DNA of 64,000 nucleotides from Hydrogenovibrio sp965140365 (lineage in GTDB: Bacteria > Pseudomonadota > Gammaproteobacteria > Thiomicrospirales > Thiomicrospiraceae), in the NCBI GenBank assembly GCA_965140365.1, contig OZ223196.1; one strand, written 5' to 3'. A model generated the notes under the pieces. The model searched no databases, was not told the DNA's origin, and was given only the letters and a program-made list of their open reading frames with translations. Positions 8,452 through 17,941 of the stretch are shown here, piece after piece. The first letter of the stretch is position 1, and each line of letters opens with the position of its first letter. The position numbers and the translations under genes are program-made.

Positions 8452-10899
8452 ATGTTGAAAAGCATTTCAGCCAAATTATTGTTTCGTATGGTGCTGGTAA
8501 CCATTATCGGCTTAGTCATCGGCTTGTCGTTGATTTTAAAATTCAGTTCGGACTTAAAAAGTTCAACCGCCGAAAACCTCACCACCGAAAAACGCGAGCA
8601 AGCGCTGATGCTGATTCAGTCCAAAATCGAAACCGCTTTGAGCATCGCTCAAAGTGCGGTATCCGCCAACCCGAATCTTGGGGAATTCTTTCTCAATGGC
8701 GATGACCGTTCCCTTTATAAAATCGCCAACAATATTTCCGACGATTTCAAACGCACCACTCATTATCACGGGCTATCATTCGTCGCTTTTGACCAAGAAA
8801 ATCGAATTTTCATGCGCTCTTTCGCCAAACAACCTGACCCGGCAAAAGGTAAAAAAGCGCCCAGAGATTTTTCCGCCATTCTAACCGGAAAAGTCCCGCA
8901 CTCGGCCGAAATCGATCTTTCCGGTGTCGGATTGTTTATTACCGCATCGGTACCGGTGCATGCCACTGACGTCAACTCGCCCATTGTCGGCGTTCTGGAC
9001 ATTCGTTCCGGCCTCGGCTCCATTGCGCATAAAATGCAAAAAGAACAAGCTTATTTTATAGCGGTTTTAAACGATAAAGCCCTGGAACGTTGGAAAAAAG
9101 GCCAGAATAATCCGAAACTTGGTTCCTATTACCTAGCCCACAACGATTGGTTCAAGGATTCCGTCAAATGGTTCCGTCAGCTCGACATCGATCACCTGAT
9201 TCAAAAAAAATTCACTTTGAAAGACAATAAAGCCATCACCGTTTCTCCTCTGAAAAACAGTGATGGTGATGTCATTGGGTATTATTTAGTCGGCATCGAC
9301 ATGGATCACCCTGACATGGTGAACGCCATGGATGGAGTGAATCAAACCATTTTGCTAATGCTGGTTCTGATTGTCGTATTAATGGGAATATTGATGCTGT
9401 TCCTATGGCACGCCTCGCATAAAATCGTGACTCAGCCAATTCAATCCATTCTGTCGGCGATTCGACAAGTCGAAAAAACCGGCAAAATCGACATCGAATT
9501 GAACAGCCATGCTCAAGATGAAGTTGGCGATATGACACGGGCTTTCGGTTCCCTGCTCAACCAAATTAACCAAGCTTTAAAAGAAGCCAACCAAACCGTC
9601 AAGGCGATTGCAGATGGTGATTTCTCACGTTCCATGCAAGGTCAATACCAAGGGGATCTCGCCACTTTAAAAGAGGGCGTCAATGCCTCAGCGAAAAGCG
9701 TTGAATTCATGATGAATGAATTAAGCAAAGTGATGCAGGCACTTGAAAATGGTCAATTTGACGTGCGAATGGATTCTAACGTCGCCGAAGGTTTCCGTCA
9801 GCTGGTTGAAGGTGCTTTACAATCCATCGATCAAGTCATCCGTGAAATCAATGTGACCCTTTCCGCCATGCAAAAAGGTCAATTCGATCATCGTGTTGAA
9901 ATCGAGGCCAAAGGTGAACTGCAGTGGTTAAAAACGCATGTCAATGAATCCCTGTCTTCGTTAAATTCGGCCATCAATGAAATCAACACCGTCATGTCGG
10001 CTCAAGCATCCGGCGACCTGACTCAAACCATCAATGGTGATTATCAAGGTCAACTCAATACATTAAAACAATCCATTAACCGCTCCAGCGAACAACTTAA
10101 CCAAATTGTTACCGATGCAATGGAAATTTCCGTTGAAGTCAATAATGCTGCCAATGAAGTATCACGCGGCGCTCTGGATTTAAGTGATCGTGTTCAGCAA
10201 CAGGCCGCCTCACTGGAAGAAACCTCTGCGACAATGGACGAAATGACCAGTTCGGTTCAAAACACCACCGGCCACTCCAAAAAAGCCGCACAAGTGGCAT
10301 TGGACGTTCAGCAAAAAGCACATCAAGGCAATACAGTGATGCATGAAACCATCGACGCCATGAATGCCATTCAAGATTCCAGCCATAAAATCAACGAAAT
10401 CGTCACGCTCATTGACGGCATTGCTTTTCAAACCAACCTGCTGGCATTGAATGCGGCTGTGGAAGCCGCCAGAGCCGGTGATCATGGCCGAGGTTTCGCT
10501 GTGGTAGCCGGCGAAGTTCGCAATCTGGCCCAAAAATCCGCTGAAGCCGCTAAAAACATTACTGGATTAATCCAGGAAAATGTCACTCGCATTGATAAAG
10601 GAACCCAGTTGGCGACCGAATCCGGTGAAGTGCTTAATCAGATTATGGAATCGGTTGAACAAGTTTCCATTATGATTGAACAGATTGCTCAAGCCTCAAG
10701 CGAACAAGCCGAAGGGATTGGCCAAGTCAATAAAGCCATCGCTCAAATCGATAGCGGAACACAACAAAACGCCGCATTAGTTGAACAAACCAGCGCCGCT
10801 GCGGAAAGTCTGAATGAACAAGCCAATATCCTCCGAGACGATATGGATCGTTTTAAAACCCAAAAATCAGCTCCTCTAAAACTGCCTAAAAAATCGTAA
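8452..10899 (+). CDS. Methyl-accepting chemotaxis protein with poly-HAMP region
   Basis: An 815-residue transmembrane chemoreceptor. A first membrane helix (about 10-30) precedes a periplasmic Cache-like sensor (about 35-295: FVAFDQENRIFMRSF...VGVLDIRSG), then a second helix (about 297-320). A HAMP domain follows (about 320-375) and then a series of HAMP-like repeats (about 380-560), each with a related GQF/GDL motif (ENGQFDVRM, KGQFDHRV, SGDLTQTI). The signalling tip sits near residue 670 (EAARAGDHGRGFAVVAGEVR), giving a cytoplasmic coiled-coil hairpin that couples to CheA/CheW. AAGGA lies upstream of the ATG. The ligand is unknown, and no che genes are adjacent. Confidence 0.95.
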   Translation: MLKSISAKLLFRMVLVTIIGLVIGLSLILKFSSDLKSSTAENLTTEKREQALMLIQSKIETALSIAQSAVSANPNLGEFFLNGDDRSLYKIANNISDDFKRTTHYHGLSFVAFDQENRIFMRSFAKQPDPAKGKKAPRDFSAILTGKVPHSAEIDLSGVGLFITASVPVHATDVNSPIVGVLDIRSGLGSIAHKMQKEQAYFIAVLNDKALERWKKGQNNPKLGSYYLAHNDWFKDSVKWFRQLDIDHLIQKKFTLKDNKAITVSPLKNSDGDVIGYYLVGIDMDHPDMVNAMDGVNQTILLMLVLIVVLMGILMLFLWHASHKIVTQPIQSILSAIRQVEKTGKIDIELNSHAQDEVGDMTRAFGSLLNQINQALKEANQTVKAIADGDFSRSMQGQYQGDLATLKEGVNASAKSVEFMMNELSKVMQALENGQFDVRMDSNVAEGFRQLVEGALQSIDQVIREINVTLSAMQKGQFDHRVEIEAKGELQWLKTHVNESLSSLNSAINEINTVMSAQASGDLTQTINGDYQGQLNTLKQSINRSSEQLNQIVTDAMEISVEVNNAANEVSRGALDLSDRVQQQAASLEETSATMDEMTSSVQNTTGHSKKAAQVALDVQQKAHQGNTVMHETIDAMNAIQDSSHKINEIVTLIDGIAFQTNLLALNAAVEAARAGDHGRGFAVVAGEVRNLAQKSAEAAKNITGLIQENVTRIDKGTQLATESGEVLNQIMESVEQVSIMIEQIAQASSEQAEGIGQVNKAIAQIDSGTQQNAALVEQTSAAAESLNEQANILRDDMDRFKTQKSAPLKLPKKS

Positions 10900-11063
10900 T
10901 GACAAAACTGCAAAGATACGTGTCCATCAATAAACCTTGTCAAGGCCGCGAAATTTTCTCGTTTTTAGATATTTTTTGGTTAAAATTTTGGAGAGTAAAT
11001 TTTTTACAAAAAATACAATATTAAAAACTGAAAACTGAAAACTGTCTTTGGAGAATGTCAAAT

Positions 11064-12344
11064 ATGATCAAACCTACCCCTTTGGCCGGTGCCATTTTAA
11101 TGGCAACGACGATATCGGTTCAGGCCGCACCGAGTTCCTATACCCCGATTGCCTCCAATATTGGCTATGGGGATGCCTCCAACCCGAACACCCTTTACAG
11201 CCCATTGGCCAACCCGGCCAATAATGCACTGACCGCGGCGGATATGGAAGGGGCTCGTTTCGGTTTGGGCGCCACCGTTCAAATCCAAGCGGAATTCGAT
11301 GGTTTGGAAGGTTCTAAAGATTTTCTGGATGACAAGATCAAACCCATCTTGGATAAAGGAACTTATACACTTCAAGATGCGACCGACCTTCAAAACCTGA
11401 CCAATGAATTTTTGACGAAATACAATAAGGGTAATTTCAGCGCCATTACCGGTGTCACCGTACCTCTAGTGGTCAAACACAGCTTTTTAGGTGGCGGCTT
11501 ATCCTTTGACTATACCCGTCAAGTCGGTGCCAAAGGCTACCTTATCAAACAAAATGACGTCACCGCTTATGATAATGGCGGTAATTTAGCCGTTAGCTCA
11601 GGTGATGCCGCTTTAGGTGTCGGCTATAAACAGTTGGATGAGTTTGCCGTCAGTTATGGATTTGATGTACTGAAATCCGACAGCGGTGCACTTTCACTGG
11701 GTATCACCGCTCGTTATTTAAGCCTAATGTCCAATACAAAACTGGTGGATTTCAGCGAAATTGCCGACGACAACCTGGGGAACAGCAGCAAAAATACCGA
11801 AGATTACATCAAGGACATCGACTCCGGTTCCAGTGACAGTAACTTTACCGCCGACATCGGTCTTAACTGGACCGGTCAGAACTATATGATCGGAGTCGTC
11901 GGGATGAACCTGACCTCCCCTAAATTCGATATCAACAACAAATCCGCGGCCGCGACGTCCGCCAGCTTCAGCAACTACATCGATTCTAAATTCGAATTGA
12001 AACCACAATATCGTATCGGCGCACAAATCTTCTCCCAAAACCGTAAATGGACGCTGGCCGGGAGCTACGATTTGAACAAAGCCAACGATTTGAATAACGA
12101 AGACACCCAATGGTGGACTACCAGTGTCAGCTATGCCACCAATTCCGCCTGGTATATCCCGGATGTCCGTTTGGGGCTACGCGGCAATATGGTCGGCACC
12201 GAATACACTTACGGTACGGCCGGTTTAACCTTCGGCTTCCTGACATTGGACGTGGCCTCAACAACGACCGATTTCAGCGGCATTTCGGATAAACAGAAAG
12301 ATTCCGGTGCCATGGCGTCGGTGGGCGTTGAATTGGACTTCTAA
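11064..12344 (+). CDS. TraF-like outer-membrane beta-barrel protein (TraF_2 type)
   Basis: A 426-residue exported protein: signal peptide ending near APSSY, then a proline/asparagine-rich start (YSPLANPANNAL) typical of the chromosomal 'conjugal transfer TraF' family, then alternating strands and a C-terminal LDF ending expected of an outer-membrane barrel. GGAG lies ten bases before the ATG at 11064; the in-frame ATG at 11055 is only one base from it. Despite the family name nothing conjugative is nearby. A second barrel-like protein follows after a terminator. The transport role is unknown. Confidence 0.65.
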   Translation: MIKPTPLAGAILMATTISVQAAPSSYTPIASNIGYGDASNPNTLYSPLANPANNALTAADMEGARFGLGATVQIQAEFDGLEGSKDFLDDKIKPILDKGTYTLQDATDLQNLTNEFLTKYNKGNFSAITGVTVPLVVKHSFLGGGLSFDYTRQVGAKGYLIKQNDVTAYDNGGNLAVSSGDAALGVGYKQLDEFAVSYGFDVLKSDSGALSLGITARYLSLMSNTKLVDFSEIADDNLGNSSKNTEDYIKDIDSGSSDSNFTADIGLNWTGQNYMIGVVGMNLTSPKFDINNKSAAATSASFSNYIDSKFELKPQYRIGAQIFSQNRKWTLAGSYDLNKANDLNNEDTQWWTTSVSYATNSAWYIPDVRLGLRGNMVGTEYTYGTAGLTFGFLTLDVASTTTDFSGISDKQKDSGAMASVGVELDF

Positions 12345-12371
12345 AAAATCGTTCAAGTAAAAAAGTCTGAG

Positions 12372-12409
12372 CCCCCTCTTCAAGATTCCCTTGAACGAGG
12401 GGGTTTTTG
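12372..12409 (+). terminator. Rho-independent terminator
   Basis: An imperfect stem pairs CCCCTCTTCAAG with CTTGAACGAGGGG around a short loop and is followed by TTTTT. It ends the TraF-like transcript before the next outer-membrane gene. Confidence 0.85.
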
Positions 12410-12439
12410 TTTATAATGCTCGAAAACGGAGTCAGACAT

Positions 12440-13168
12440 ATGTTGAAAAAAACCCTATCCCTTCTGTTAGCGATTCCTTCTGTCGGATTCGCTTCCGGAG
12501 CCAAAATCGATTTTTTGAATTTCGACAGCCAAACACAATTTCAGGACTTCGCTAAGGATTTGACCGGCGCTTTGTCGACCAAAACCCTCGAACCGGCCGA
12601 ACCGCTTGGTTTACCGGGCTTCGACATCGGCATTTCCTATAATATGTCCAATCTGAAAAACGATTCGATGGATCATGTCTCCGACAACGGCGGAAAAAGC
12701 ATTGACGCGATTACACTTCATGCCGTCAAAGGACTGCCATTTGATTTAAATTTCGGTTTGGATTATTCCCGAGCGCTCAACAGTAATATCGAGGTTTGGG
12801 GCGCCAAGCTCAGTTACGCCTTGATTGAAGGCGGCGCTTTGTATCCGGCCGTTAACATCAGTGCGAATTACACCCAAACCACCGGTATCGATGCCTTAAC
12901 GTTCAATGGTTATGGCGCGGAAGTCGGTGTTTCCAAAGGGTTTGCCAACTTCACCCCTTATGCGTCTTTAGGCATGGTGACGGGAAACGTTAAGGCGCGG
13001 GAAGACAACACCGGCGCGGCGGGACCGGATTTGCGAGACGAAACCGTCTCCATGCCGAAAGCCGCTATTGGCGTCAATATTAATCTATTGGTGATGGATG
13101 TTTTGGTGGCATTCAACCAAATCGGTGAAGTCTCCACCTATTCATTAAAAGCCGGTTATCGTTTCTAA
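12440..13168 (+). CDS. Small outer-membrane beta-barrel protein, unknown function
   Basis: A 242-residue protein with a clean signal peptide (MLKKTLSLLLAIPSVGFA-SGA) and a C-terminal aromatic ending YSLKAGYRF, the usual outer-membrane insertion signal. The body alternates hydrophobic and polar residues as in 8-12-stranded barrels (FDIGISYNM, FDLNFGLDYS, YPAVNISANY). The ATG at 12440 has GGAG eight bases upstream. It follows the TraF-like gene in the same direction but is separated by a terminator. I do not recognise a more specific family. Confidence 0.6.
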   Translation: MLKKTLSLLLAIPSVGFASGAKIDFLNFDSQTQFQDFAKDLTGALSTKTLEPAEPLGLPGFDIGISYNMSNLKNDSMDHVSDNGGKSIDAITLHAVKGLPFDLNFGLDYSRALNSNIEVWGAKLSYALIEGGALYPAVNISANYTQTTGIDALTFNGYGAEVGVSKGFANFTPYASLGMVTGNVKAREDNTGAAGPDLRDETVSMPKAAIGVNINLLVMDVLVAFNQIGEVSTYSLKAGYRF

Positions 13169-13191
13169 ATGACAATTTCCATTGAATATGA

Positions 13192-13201
13192 CCAGGCCTG
13201 G
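13192..13201. repeat. CCAGGCCTGG palindrome between convergent genes
   Basis: Exact copy 24 bases after the barrel gene and upstream of the engB stop. Weak flanking pairing and a TTTTT on the plus strand suggest a minor terminator role. Confidence 0.75.
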
Positions 13202-13239
13202 GCGTTTTTAAGATTCAAACAATGAATATAATTAGATAA

Positions 13240-13872
13240 TTAGGATGACTCGGCCTTGGATTTTACCGGACGTTCGTATTCCATCCATTCATCCAATTTT
13301 GACCAGACCTGCTCCAGACCTTGTCGTTTCAAAGACGAAAACAGCTGGACCGTGGCATGCGGATACTGATCTTTTAATAATTGTTTGAATTTCAACAGAC
13401 TGTTCTGTGCCGGGCCTTTTTTCAATTTATCGCTCTTGGTCAGCAATACGTGTACCGGCAATTCCAATGACAAGGTCCAATCCAGCATCGTCAAATCGAT
13501 TTCGGTCGGTGGCATGCGCGAATCCACCAATAAAATCAAACCTTTCAATGCATGTCGGGTTTCGATGTATTCAGACAGACTCTGTTCCCACGCCCGTTTG
13601 GTGTTCACATTCACTTTGGCATAACCGTAACCGGGTAAATCCACTAATTTCCGTTCCTCATCGCACTCAAAAAAATTGATGAGCTGAGTCCGCCCCGGCG
13701 TTTTACTGGTTTTCGCCAGGCCTCGCTGCGACGTAATAACATTCAAAGCACTGGATTTACCGGCGTTGGAACGACCGGCAAACGCGACTTCAAAGCCAGT
13801 GTCTTCCGGGCAATGGTTAACATTCGGCGCAGAAATTAAATAACTGGCTTGTTGGTAGAGAGGATGCTGCAT
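13240..13872 (-). CDS. engB: Ribosome-biogenesis GTPase EngB/YihA/YsxC
   Basis: An essential TRAFAC-class GTPase acting in large-subunit assembly. All G motifs are present in the 210-residue protein: G1 GRSNAGKSS (about 33-41), G2 TPGRTQLINFF, G3 DLPGYGYAKV, G4 TKSD (about 144-147) and G5 SSLKRQG. The length is typical. Divergent from resB (about 107 bases between starts). In Pseudomonas engB also neighbours polA, dsbA and cytochrome genes near oriC. Confidence 0.96.
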   Translation of the reverse strand: MQHPLYQQASYLISAPNVNHCPEDTGFEVAFAGRSNAGKSSALNVITSQRGLAKTSKTPGRTQLINFFECDEERKLVDLPGYGYAKVNVNTKRAWEQSLSEYIETRHALKGLILLVDSRMPPTEIDLTMLDWTLSLELPVHVLLTKSDKLKKGPAQNSLLKFKQLLKDQYPHATVQLFSSLKRQGLEQVWSKLDEWMEYERPVKSKAESS

Positions 13873-13979
13873 AAAACTTTGATTATCCGTACTGGTTGGC
13901 GTTCATTCTTTATCAATGGTCTCAATCGGTATATACTTTACAATCTTTTGACTAACTGCATACAGAATAATTATTTATT

Positions 13980-15974
13980 ATGGCCGATTTATCAAGTAAT
14001 TCCAGCCCTTCAAGGACGAAGAACCCCGGGGTTTTCATTCAATTTTTAGGCTCCATGAACCTGGCGGTCACCCTGCTGGTCATGTTAGCCATCGCGTCGG
14101 TCATTGGAACGGTTCTGCAACAGAACCAAGCCTTTCAAGACTACATTATCAAATTCGGCCCTTTCTGGACCCAAGTATTCAACCAACTCGGCCTGTTCCA
14201 TGTCTACGGCGCGGCCTGGTTTATTTTGGTCCTGTTGTTCCTGCTGGTGTCGACCGCCGTTTGCGTCAGCCGTAACGGGCCGAATTTTATCAAGGACATG
14301 AAACAATACAGCGAAACGCTGTCGGTCAATGCCTATAAACACCAACCCCATAATCTGACTTATACGCCGGAACAGTTTGACGCTGACACCGCCAAAGCGG
14401 TTTTGAAGCAACAGGGTTTCAAAACCAAAATCCACCAACGTGAAGACGGCGTCACCGTTGCAGGCTTGAAAGGCCGATGGAATCGCCTCGGTTATATTTT
14501 CACCCACATCTCTATCATCATTATCTGTATCGGTGCCTTATTCGACAGCAACCTGATGCTGAAATACCGAGAATTAACTGGCCAATTAGCGCCTGAAACC
14601 CGTTCGGTTCCATTGAGCCAAATCCCACAAAAATCCTGGGTTGGGCCGGAAAACTTCTCGTTCCGAGGCACCGTCAATATTGCCGAAGGTCAAAAATCCG
14701 ATGTGCTTTTCCTACCGTATGAACGCGGGTTTCTGGTTCAAAAACTGCCCTTCACCCTGGAAGTGAAAGATTTCCGAATCGAATATTACGACACGGGCAT
14801 GCCGAAATCCTTTGAATCGGATTTGATTCTAACCGCACCGGATTTGGATAAACCGATTGAAAAAACCATTGCTGTGAACCATCCGTTGTTTTATAAGAAT
14901 TACGCTATCTACCAATCGTCATTCGGTGACGGCGGCAGTCTGCTGAAACTGGAAGTCCACCCTTTATTGGCACCGGAAAACAAACCGCTGATTCTGGATA
15001 CCGCCGTCGATAAGGTGGAACCTCTGAAAACACCGATCGGCACTTTCCGGGTCGAATTAAACGACTTTAAGATGTTTAATATCGTTCCGGCCACCGAAGA
15101 AGAAAAAGCCAAAACCGGCAAGAAAATGCATAACAATGGTCCAAGCATTATTTTCAAAGTCCGTAACGATCAAGGGAAAGCCTGGGAGTATGAAAACTTC
15201 ATGCAACCAAGCCTGCAGGATGGCCGTTGGTTCTTTATGACCGGCATGCGAACCAGCCAGGCCGAACCTTTCCGTTATCTGTTTATTCCGGCCGATGAAA
15301 AACGCAGTAAAGAGCGTTTCTTTAACTTCCTGGCATTGATCAACAATAAAACCCAAACGACTAAAGTGCTGGAAGAAGCCTTCCCAAGGCTGGACAGCAT
15401 TGATGAACGTACTTATAACTTGCAAATTCGTTTGTTGAATCAATTAATGGTGTTGTTCCGTCAAAAAGGGTTCAACGGCATTAGCCAATTCGTTCAACAA
15501 AACGTACCGGAAAAAGACCGCAAAAAAGTTGAAGAGTATTACATCAACCAAACCAGTATCGCTTTGCAAACCTTGTATCTGTCGATTCTGGAAAAGGAAA
15601 ACGTCAAAGATCTGGCCGATATTTCCGATTTCAACAAACAATGGTTTGAAGACGCCATCACCGTCATCACCAGTTTGCCAAACTACGGGCCGCCGCTGTT
15701 TTTCGATTTGAAATCCTTTAAGCAAATCGAATCCACTGGGCTGCAAATCACTAAATCCCCCGGAAAAGATATCGTTTATTTCGGGAGCGCATTACTTATA
15801 ATTGGGGTATTCTTTTTATTCTACGTTCGACAAAAACGGATTTGGTTGGTCTATTCGGAAACGGATAAAACGCTGACCATCGCCGGAAAAGATACCAAAG
15901 AGCTGCCTGAAGTGGCTAAAGAATTTGAACATGTTGTACAGGCGGTACAATCTAAACTACAGGTGAAATCATGA
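13980..15974 (+). CDS. resB: System II cytochrome c biogenesis protein ResB/Ccs1
   Basis: With CcsA this membrane protein moves heme to the outside and attaches it to apocytochromes c. The 664-residue protein has three N-terminal helices (about 22-45, 75-95, 175-195), a large periplasmic domain and a final helix (about 600-620: IVYFGSALLIIGVFFLFYV), the standard ResB topology. It overlaps ccsA by four bases (ATGA) and is cotranscribed with dsbA. Many c-type cytochromes encoded elsewhere in the window would depend on it. Confidence 0.94.
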   Translation: MADLSSNSSPSRTKNPGVFIQFLGSMNLAVTLLVMLAIASVIGTVLQQNQAFQDYIIKFGPFWTQVFNQLGLFHVYGAAWFILVLLFLLVSTAVCVSRNGPNFIKDMKQYSETLSVNAYKHQPHNLTYTPEQFDADTAKAVLKQQGFKTKIHQREDGVTVAGLKGRWNRLGYIFTHISIIIICIGALFDSNLMLKYRELTGQLAPETRSVPLSQIPQKSWVGPENFSFRGTVNIAEGQKSDVLFLPYERGFLVQKLPFTLEVKDFRIEYYDTGMPKSFESDLILTAPDLDKPIEKTIAVNHPLFYKNYAIYQSSFGDGGSLLKLEVHPLLAPENKPLILDTAVDKVEPLKTPIGTFRVELNDFKMFNIVPATEEEKAKTGKKMHNNGPSIIFKVRNDQGKAWEYENFMQPSLQDGRWFFMTGMRTSQAEPFRYLFIPADEKRSKERFFNFLALINNKTQTTKVLEEAFPRLDSIDERTYNLQIRLLNQLMVLFRQKGFNGISQFVQQNVPEKDRKKVEEYYINQTSIALQTLYLSILEKENVKDLADISDFNKQWFEDAITVITSLPNYGPPLFFDLKSFKQIESTGLQITKSPGKDIVYFGSALLIIGVFFLFYVRQKRIWLVYSETDKTLTIAGKDTKELPEVAKEFEHVVQAVQSKLQVKS

Positions 15975-17146
15975 ATACTATGAATTCTTCCGTTAATATG
16001 GAAATCTCGAAGCGAACGGTTTCAATCAGCGATTGGATATGGGCGATCGTCGTCATTGGCGGAGCCTTTTATGCTTGGCAAATCTTCGGACAACTCATGG
16101 ATAATTACGAAATCGGCATTTTGATCGGTTCCGCCATTGGTTTGATCGCCTTAGGGCGTTTCTGGCAAAGTATTAAGCCTCTGAGTTACTCGGTCGCGGC
16201 TTTGAGTTTACTCGCGGTTTGGACTTACCAAACCCACGGCAATCAAATTGCCATTAACGAACAGGCATTTTTCTTAAAATTCCTGGTGTCCAGTCAATCC
16301 GCCATTATGTGGATGAGCGCCTTGTTTGTCTTAGCCACCGTCGCCTATTTCCTGGCCCTGTTCTCCAAATCCGATTATGTCGGCAAGGTGGCGTCCTTCC
16401 TGGCTTGGGCCGGTGCCACTTTCGGTCTGGTCGGAATGATGGTTCGCTGGCGCGAATCCTATCTTATCAACCCGGATTACGGCCATATTCCCGTCAGCAG
16501 TCTGTATGAAGTCTTCATTCTATTCGCCGTATTGACGACTTTAATCTATCTGTATTACGAACAAAAAATGCGCACACGATCCATGGGTGCTTTCGTTATG
16601 TTGATCGTCAGTGCCTCCGTCGCTTTCCTGCTTTGGTATACCTTTGATCGTCAAGCCCACGTGATTCAACCCTTGGTACCCGCCCTGAAAAGCTACTGGA
16701 TGAAAATCCACGTGCCAGCCAATTTCATTGGTTACGGATCTTTTTCCATCGCCGCCATGGTTGGTTTGGCTTATCTGTTGACCGATAACATCAAACAGAA
16801 AAATCCGAATTCATCGTTCATCAAAACCATGCCGAGCTTGGAAAAAATGGACGACCTGATGTACAAAACCATCGCACTGGGCTTCGCTTTCTTCACCATA
16901 GCCACCGTTTTGGGTGCCATGTGGGCCGCCGAAGCCTGGGGTGGTTATTGGTCTTGGGACCCGAAAGAAACTTGGGCACTGATTGTTTGGCTGAACTATG
17001 CGGCTTGGTTGCACATTCGTATGACGAAAGGTTGGCGCGGTCGTCCGATGGCGTGGTGGGCTTTAGTCGGTTTATTGGTCACCACCTTCGCTTTCCTGGG
17101 CGTAAATATGTTCTTGTCGGGTCTGCATTCTTACGGCGAACTGTAA
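15971..17146 (+). CDS. ccsA: System II heme handling protein CcsA/ResC
   Basis: A 391-residue polytopic protein with about eight membrane helices and the WWD-domain signature WGGYWSWDPKETW near residues 322-334, which binds heme for export. Conserved histidines include those in KIHVPANFIGY (about 240) and GLHSYGEL at the C terminus. It overlaps the end of resB by four bases and is followed 12 bases later by dsbA, so heme delivery and apocytochrome thiol handling are encoded together. Confidence 0.94.
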   Translation: MNTMNSSVNMEISKRTVSISDWIWAIVVIGGAFYAWQIFGQLMDNYEIGILIGSAIGLIALGRFWQSIKPLSYSVAALSLLAVWTYQTHGNQIAINEQAFFLKFLVSSQSAIMWMSALFVLATVAYFLALFSKSDYVGKVASFLAWAGATFGLVGMMVRWRESYLINPDYGHIPVSSLYEVFILFAVLTTLIYLYYEQKMRTRSMGAFVMLIVSASVAFLLWYTFDRQAHVIQPLVPALKSYWMKIHVPANFIGYGSFSIAAMVGLAYLLTDNIKQKNPNSSFIKTMPSLEKMDDLMYKTIALGFAFFTIATVLGAMWAAEAWGGYWSWDPKETWALIVWLNYAAWLHIRMTKGWRGRPMAWWALVGLLVTTFAFLGVNMFLSGLHSYGEL

Positions 17147-17158
17147 GCGGAGTCTTTT

Positions 17159-17782
17159 ATGACAAAACGATTCATTACTTACACTGTTTTTTTATTTGTT
17201 TTAGCATTCCAGTCGGTGCAAGCCAACACCGACATGGGGATTGTTGAGGGCGTTGAATACAAAAAAGTACCCAACCCTCAATCAATTGCACCGCATAAAA
17301 AAACAGTGGTGGAAGTCTTTTATTATGGTTGTTCGCATTGCTATCATTTAGAACCCAGCCTTCATAAATGGCTGAAAAACAAACCGAAAGACGTTCATTT
17401 CGAACGTATGCCAGCGGTCTTAAATAACCCGAATTGGGTTTTTATGGCGCGGGTTTACTATACGGCGAAATTTCTTGGCATCGAAAAACAATTTCATAAT
17501 CGTTATTTCGACGCCATCCAACGTGATCGTAAGCCGATTTTCAATGTCGATGCCTTGGCGAAATTTGTTGAACCGATGGGCGTGAAACCGGAAGACTACA
17601 AGAAAATGTTCAACAGTTTCCAAGTCAACAGTGCCATTGCCCAAGCCAAACAAAAAACCCAAGATTACGGTATTGACGGTGTGCCAGCGATTATCGTCAA
17701 CGGTAAATACCTGACCGATGTACCTATGGCCTCTTCTCGTGAAGGGCTATGGAAAGTGGTCAACACACTCGTCAATAAATAA
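17159..17782 (+). CDS. dsbA: Periplasmic thiol:disulfide oxidoreductase DsbA
   Basis: A 207-residue thioredoxin-fold protein with a signal peptide ending near VQA-NTD, active site Cys58-Ser-His-Cys61 in VFYYGCSHCYHLEP, and the cis-proline loop DGVPAIIVNG (about 172-181). It introduces disulfides into exported proteins. GCGGAG precedes the ATG. The position behind resB-ccsA fits a role in thiol handling during cytochrome c maturation as well as general folding. Confidence 0.93.
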   Translation: MTKRFITYTVFLFVLAFQSVQANTDMGIVEGVEYKKVPNPQSIAPHKKTVVEVFYYGCSHCYHLEPSLHKWLKNKPKDVHFERMPAVLNNPNWVFMARVYYTAKFLGIEKQFHNRYFDAIQRDRKPIFNVDALAKFVEPMGVKPEDYKKMFNSFQVNSAIAQAKQKTQDYGIDGVPAIIVNGKYLTDVPMASSREGLWKVVNTLVNK

Positions 17783-17793
17783 TCTACAGCTTT

Positions 17794-17819
17794 TAGAATG
17801 CTCGTAATCGGGCATTCTA
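17794..17819. terminator. Hairpin after resB-ccsA-dsbA
   Basis: Perfect 8-bp stem TAGAATGC / GCATTCTA with a ten-base loop, 12 bases after dsbA. No T-run follows, so it may act as a weak terminator or an mRNA 3' stabiliser. Confidence 0.5.
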
Positions 17820-17891
17820 CCCGCCTCTCTTAGCTGAATTTTGCGCTTCATCCGTTTTTACGTTTATAATCGTTAAAAAACAAGTTATTCA

Positions 17892-17917
17892 GAAATCACC
17901 AGGCCTGGTGATTTTTA
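17892..17917. terminator. Terminator-like hairpin built on CCAGGCCTGG
   Basis: Inverted repeat AAATCACCAGG / CCTGGTGATTT followed by T residues; the exact palindrome is 17899-17908. It sits 24 bases before the acetolactate-synthase start, an odd place for a terminator unless the promoter lies between or it separates the dsbA operon from the next gene. Confidence 0.7.
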
Positions 17918-17941
17918 ACCATTTACAAAGCGGAACACACA

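Noticed and set aside
11064..12344. Conjugation gene because of the TraF-like family
   Set aside because: No relaxase, type IV secretion or other tra genes are near; chromosomal members of this family are simply outer-membrane proteins.
13727..13736. CCAGGCCTCG in engB, and similar one- or two-base variants (for example 20208)
   Set aside because: They lack the palindromic outer bases; not counted as exact copies.
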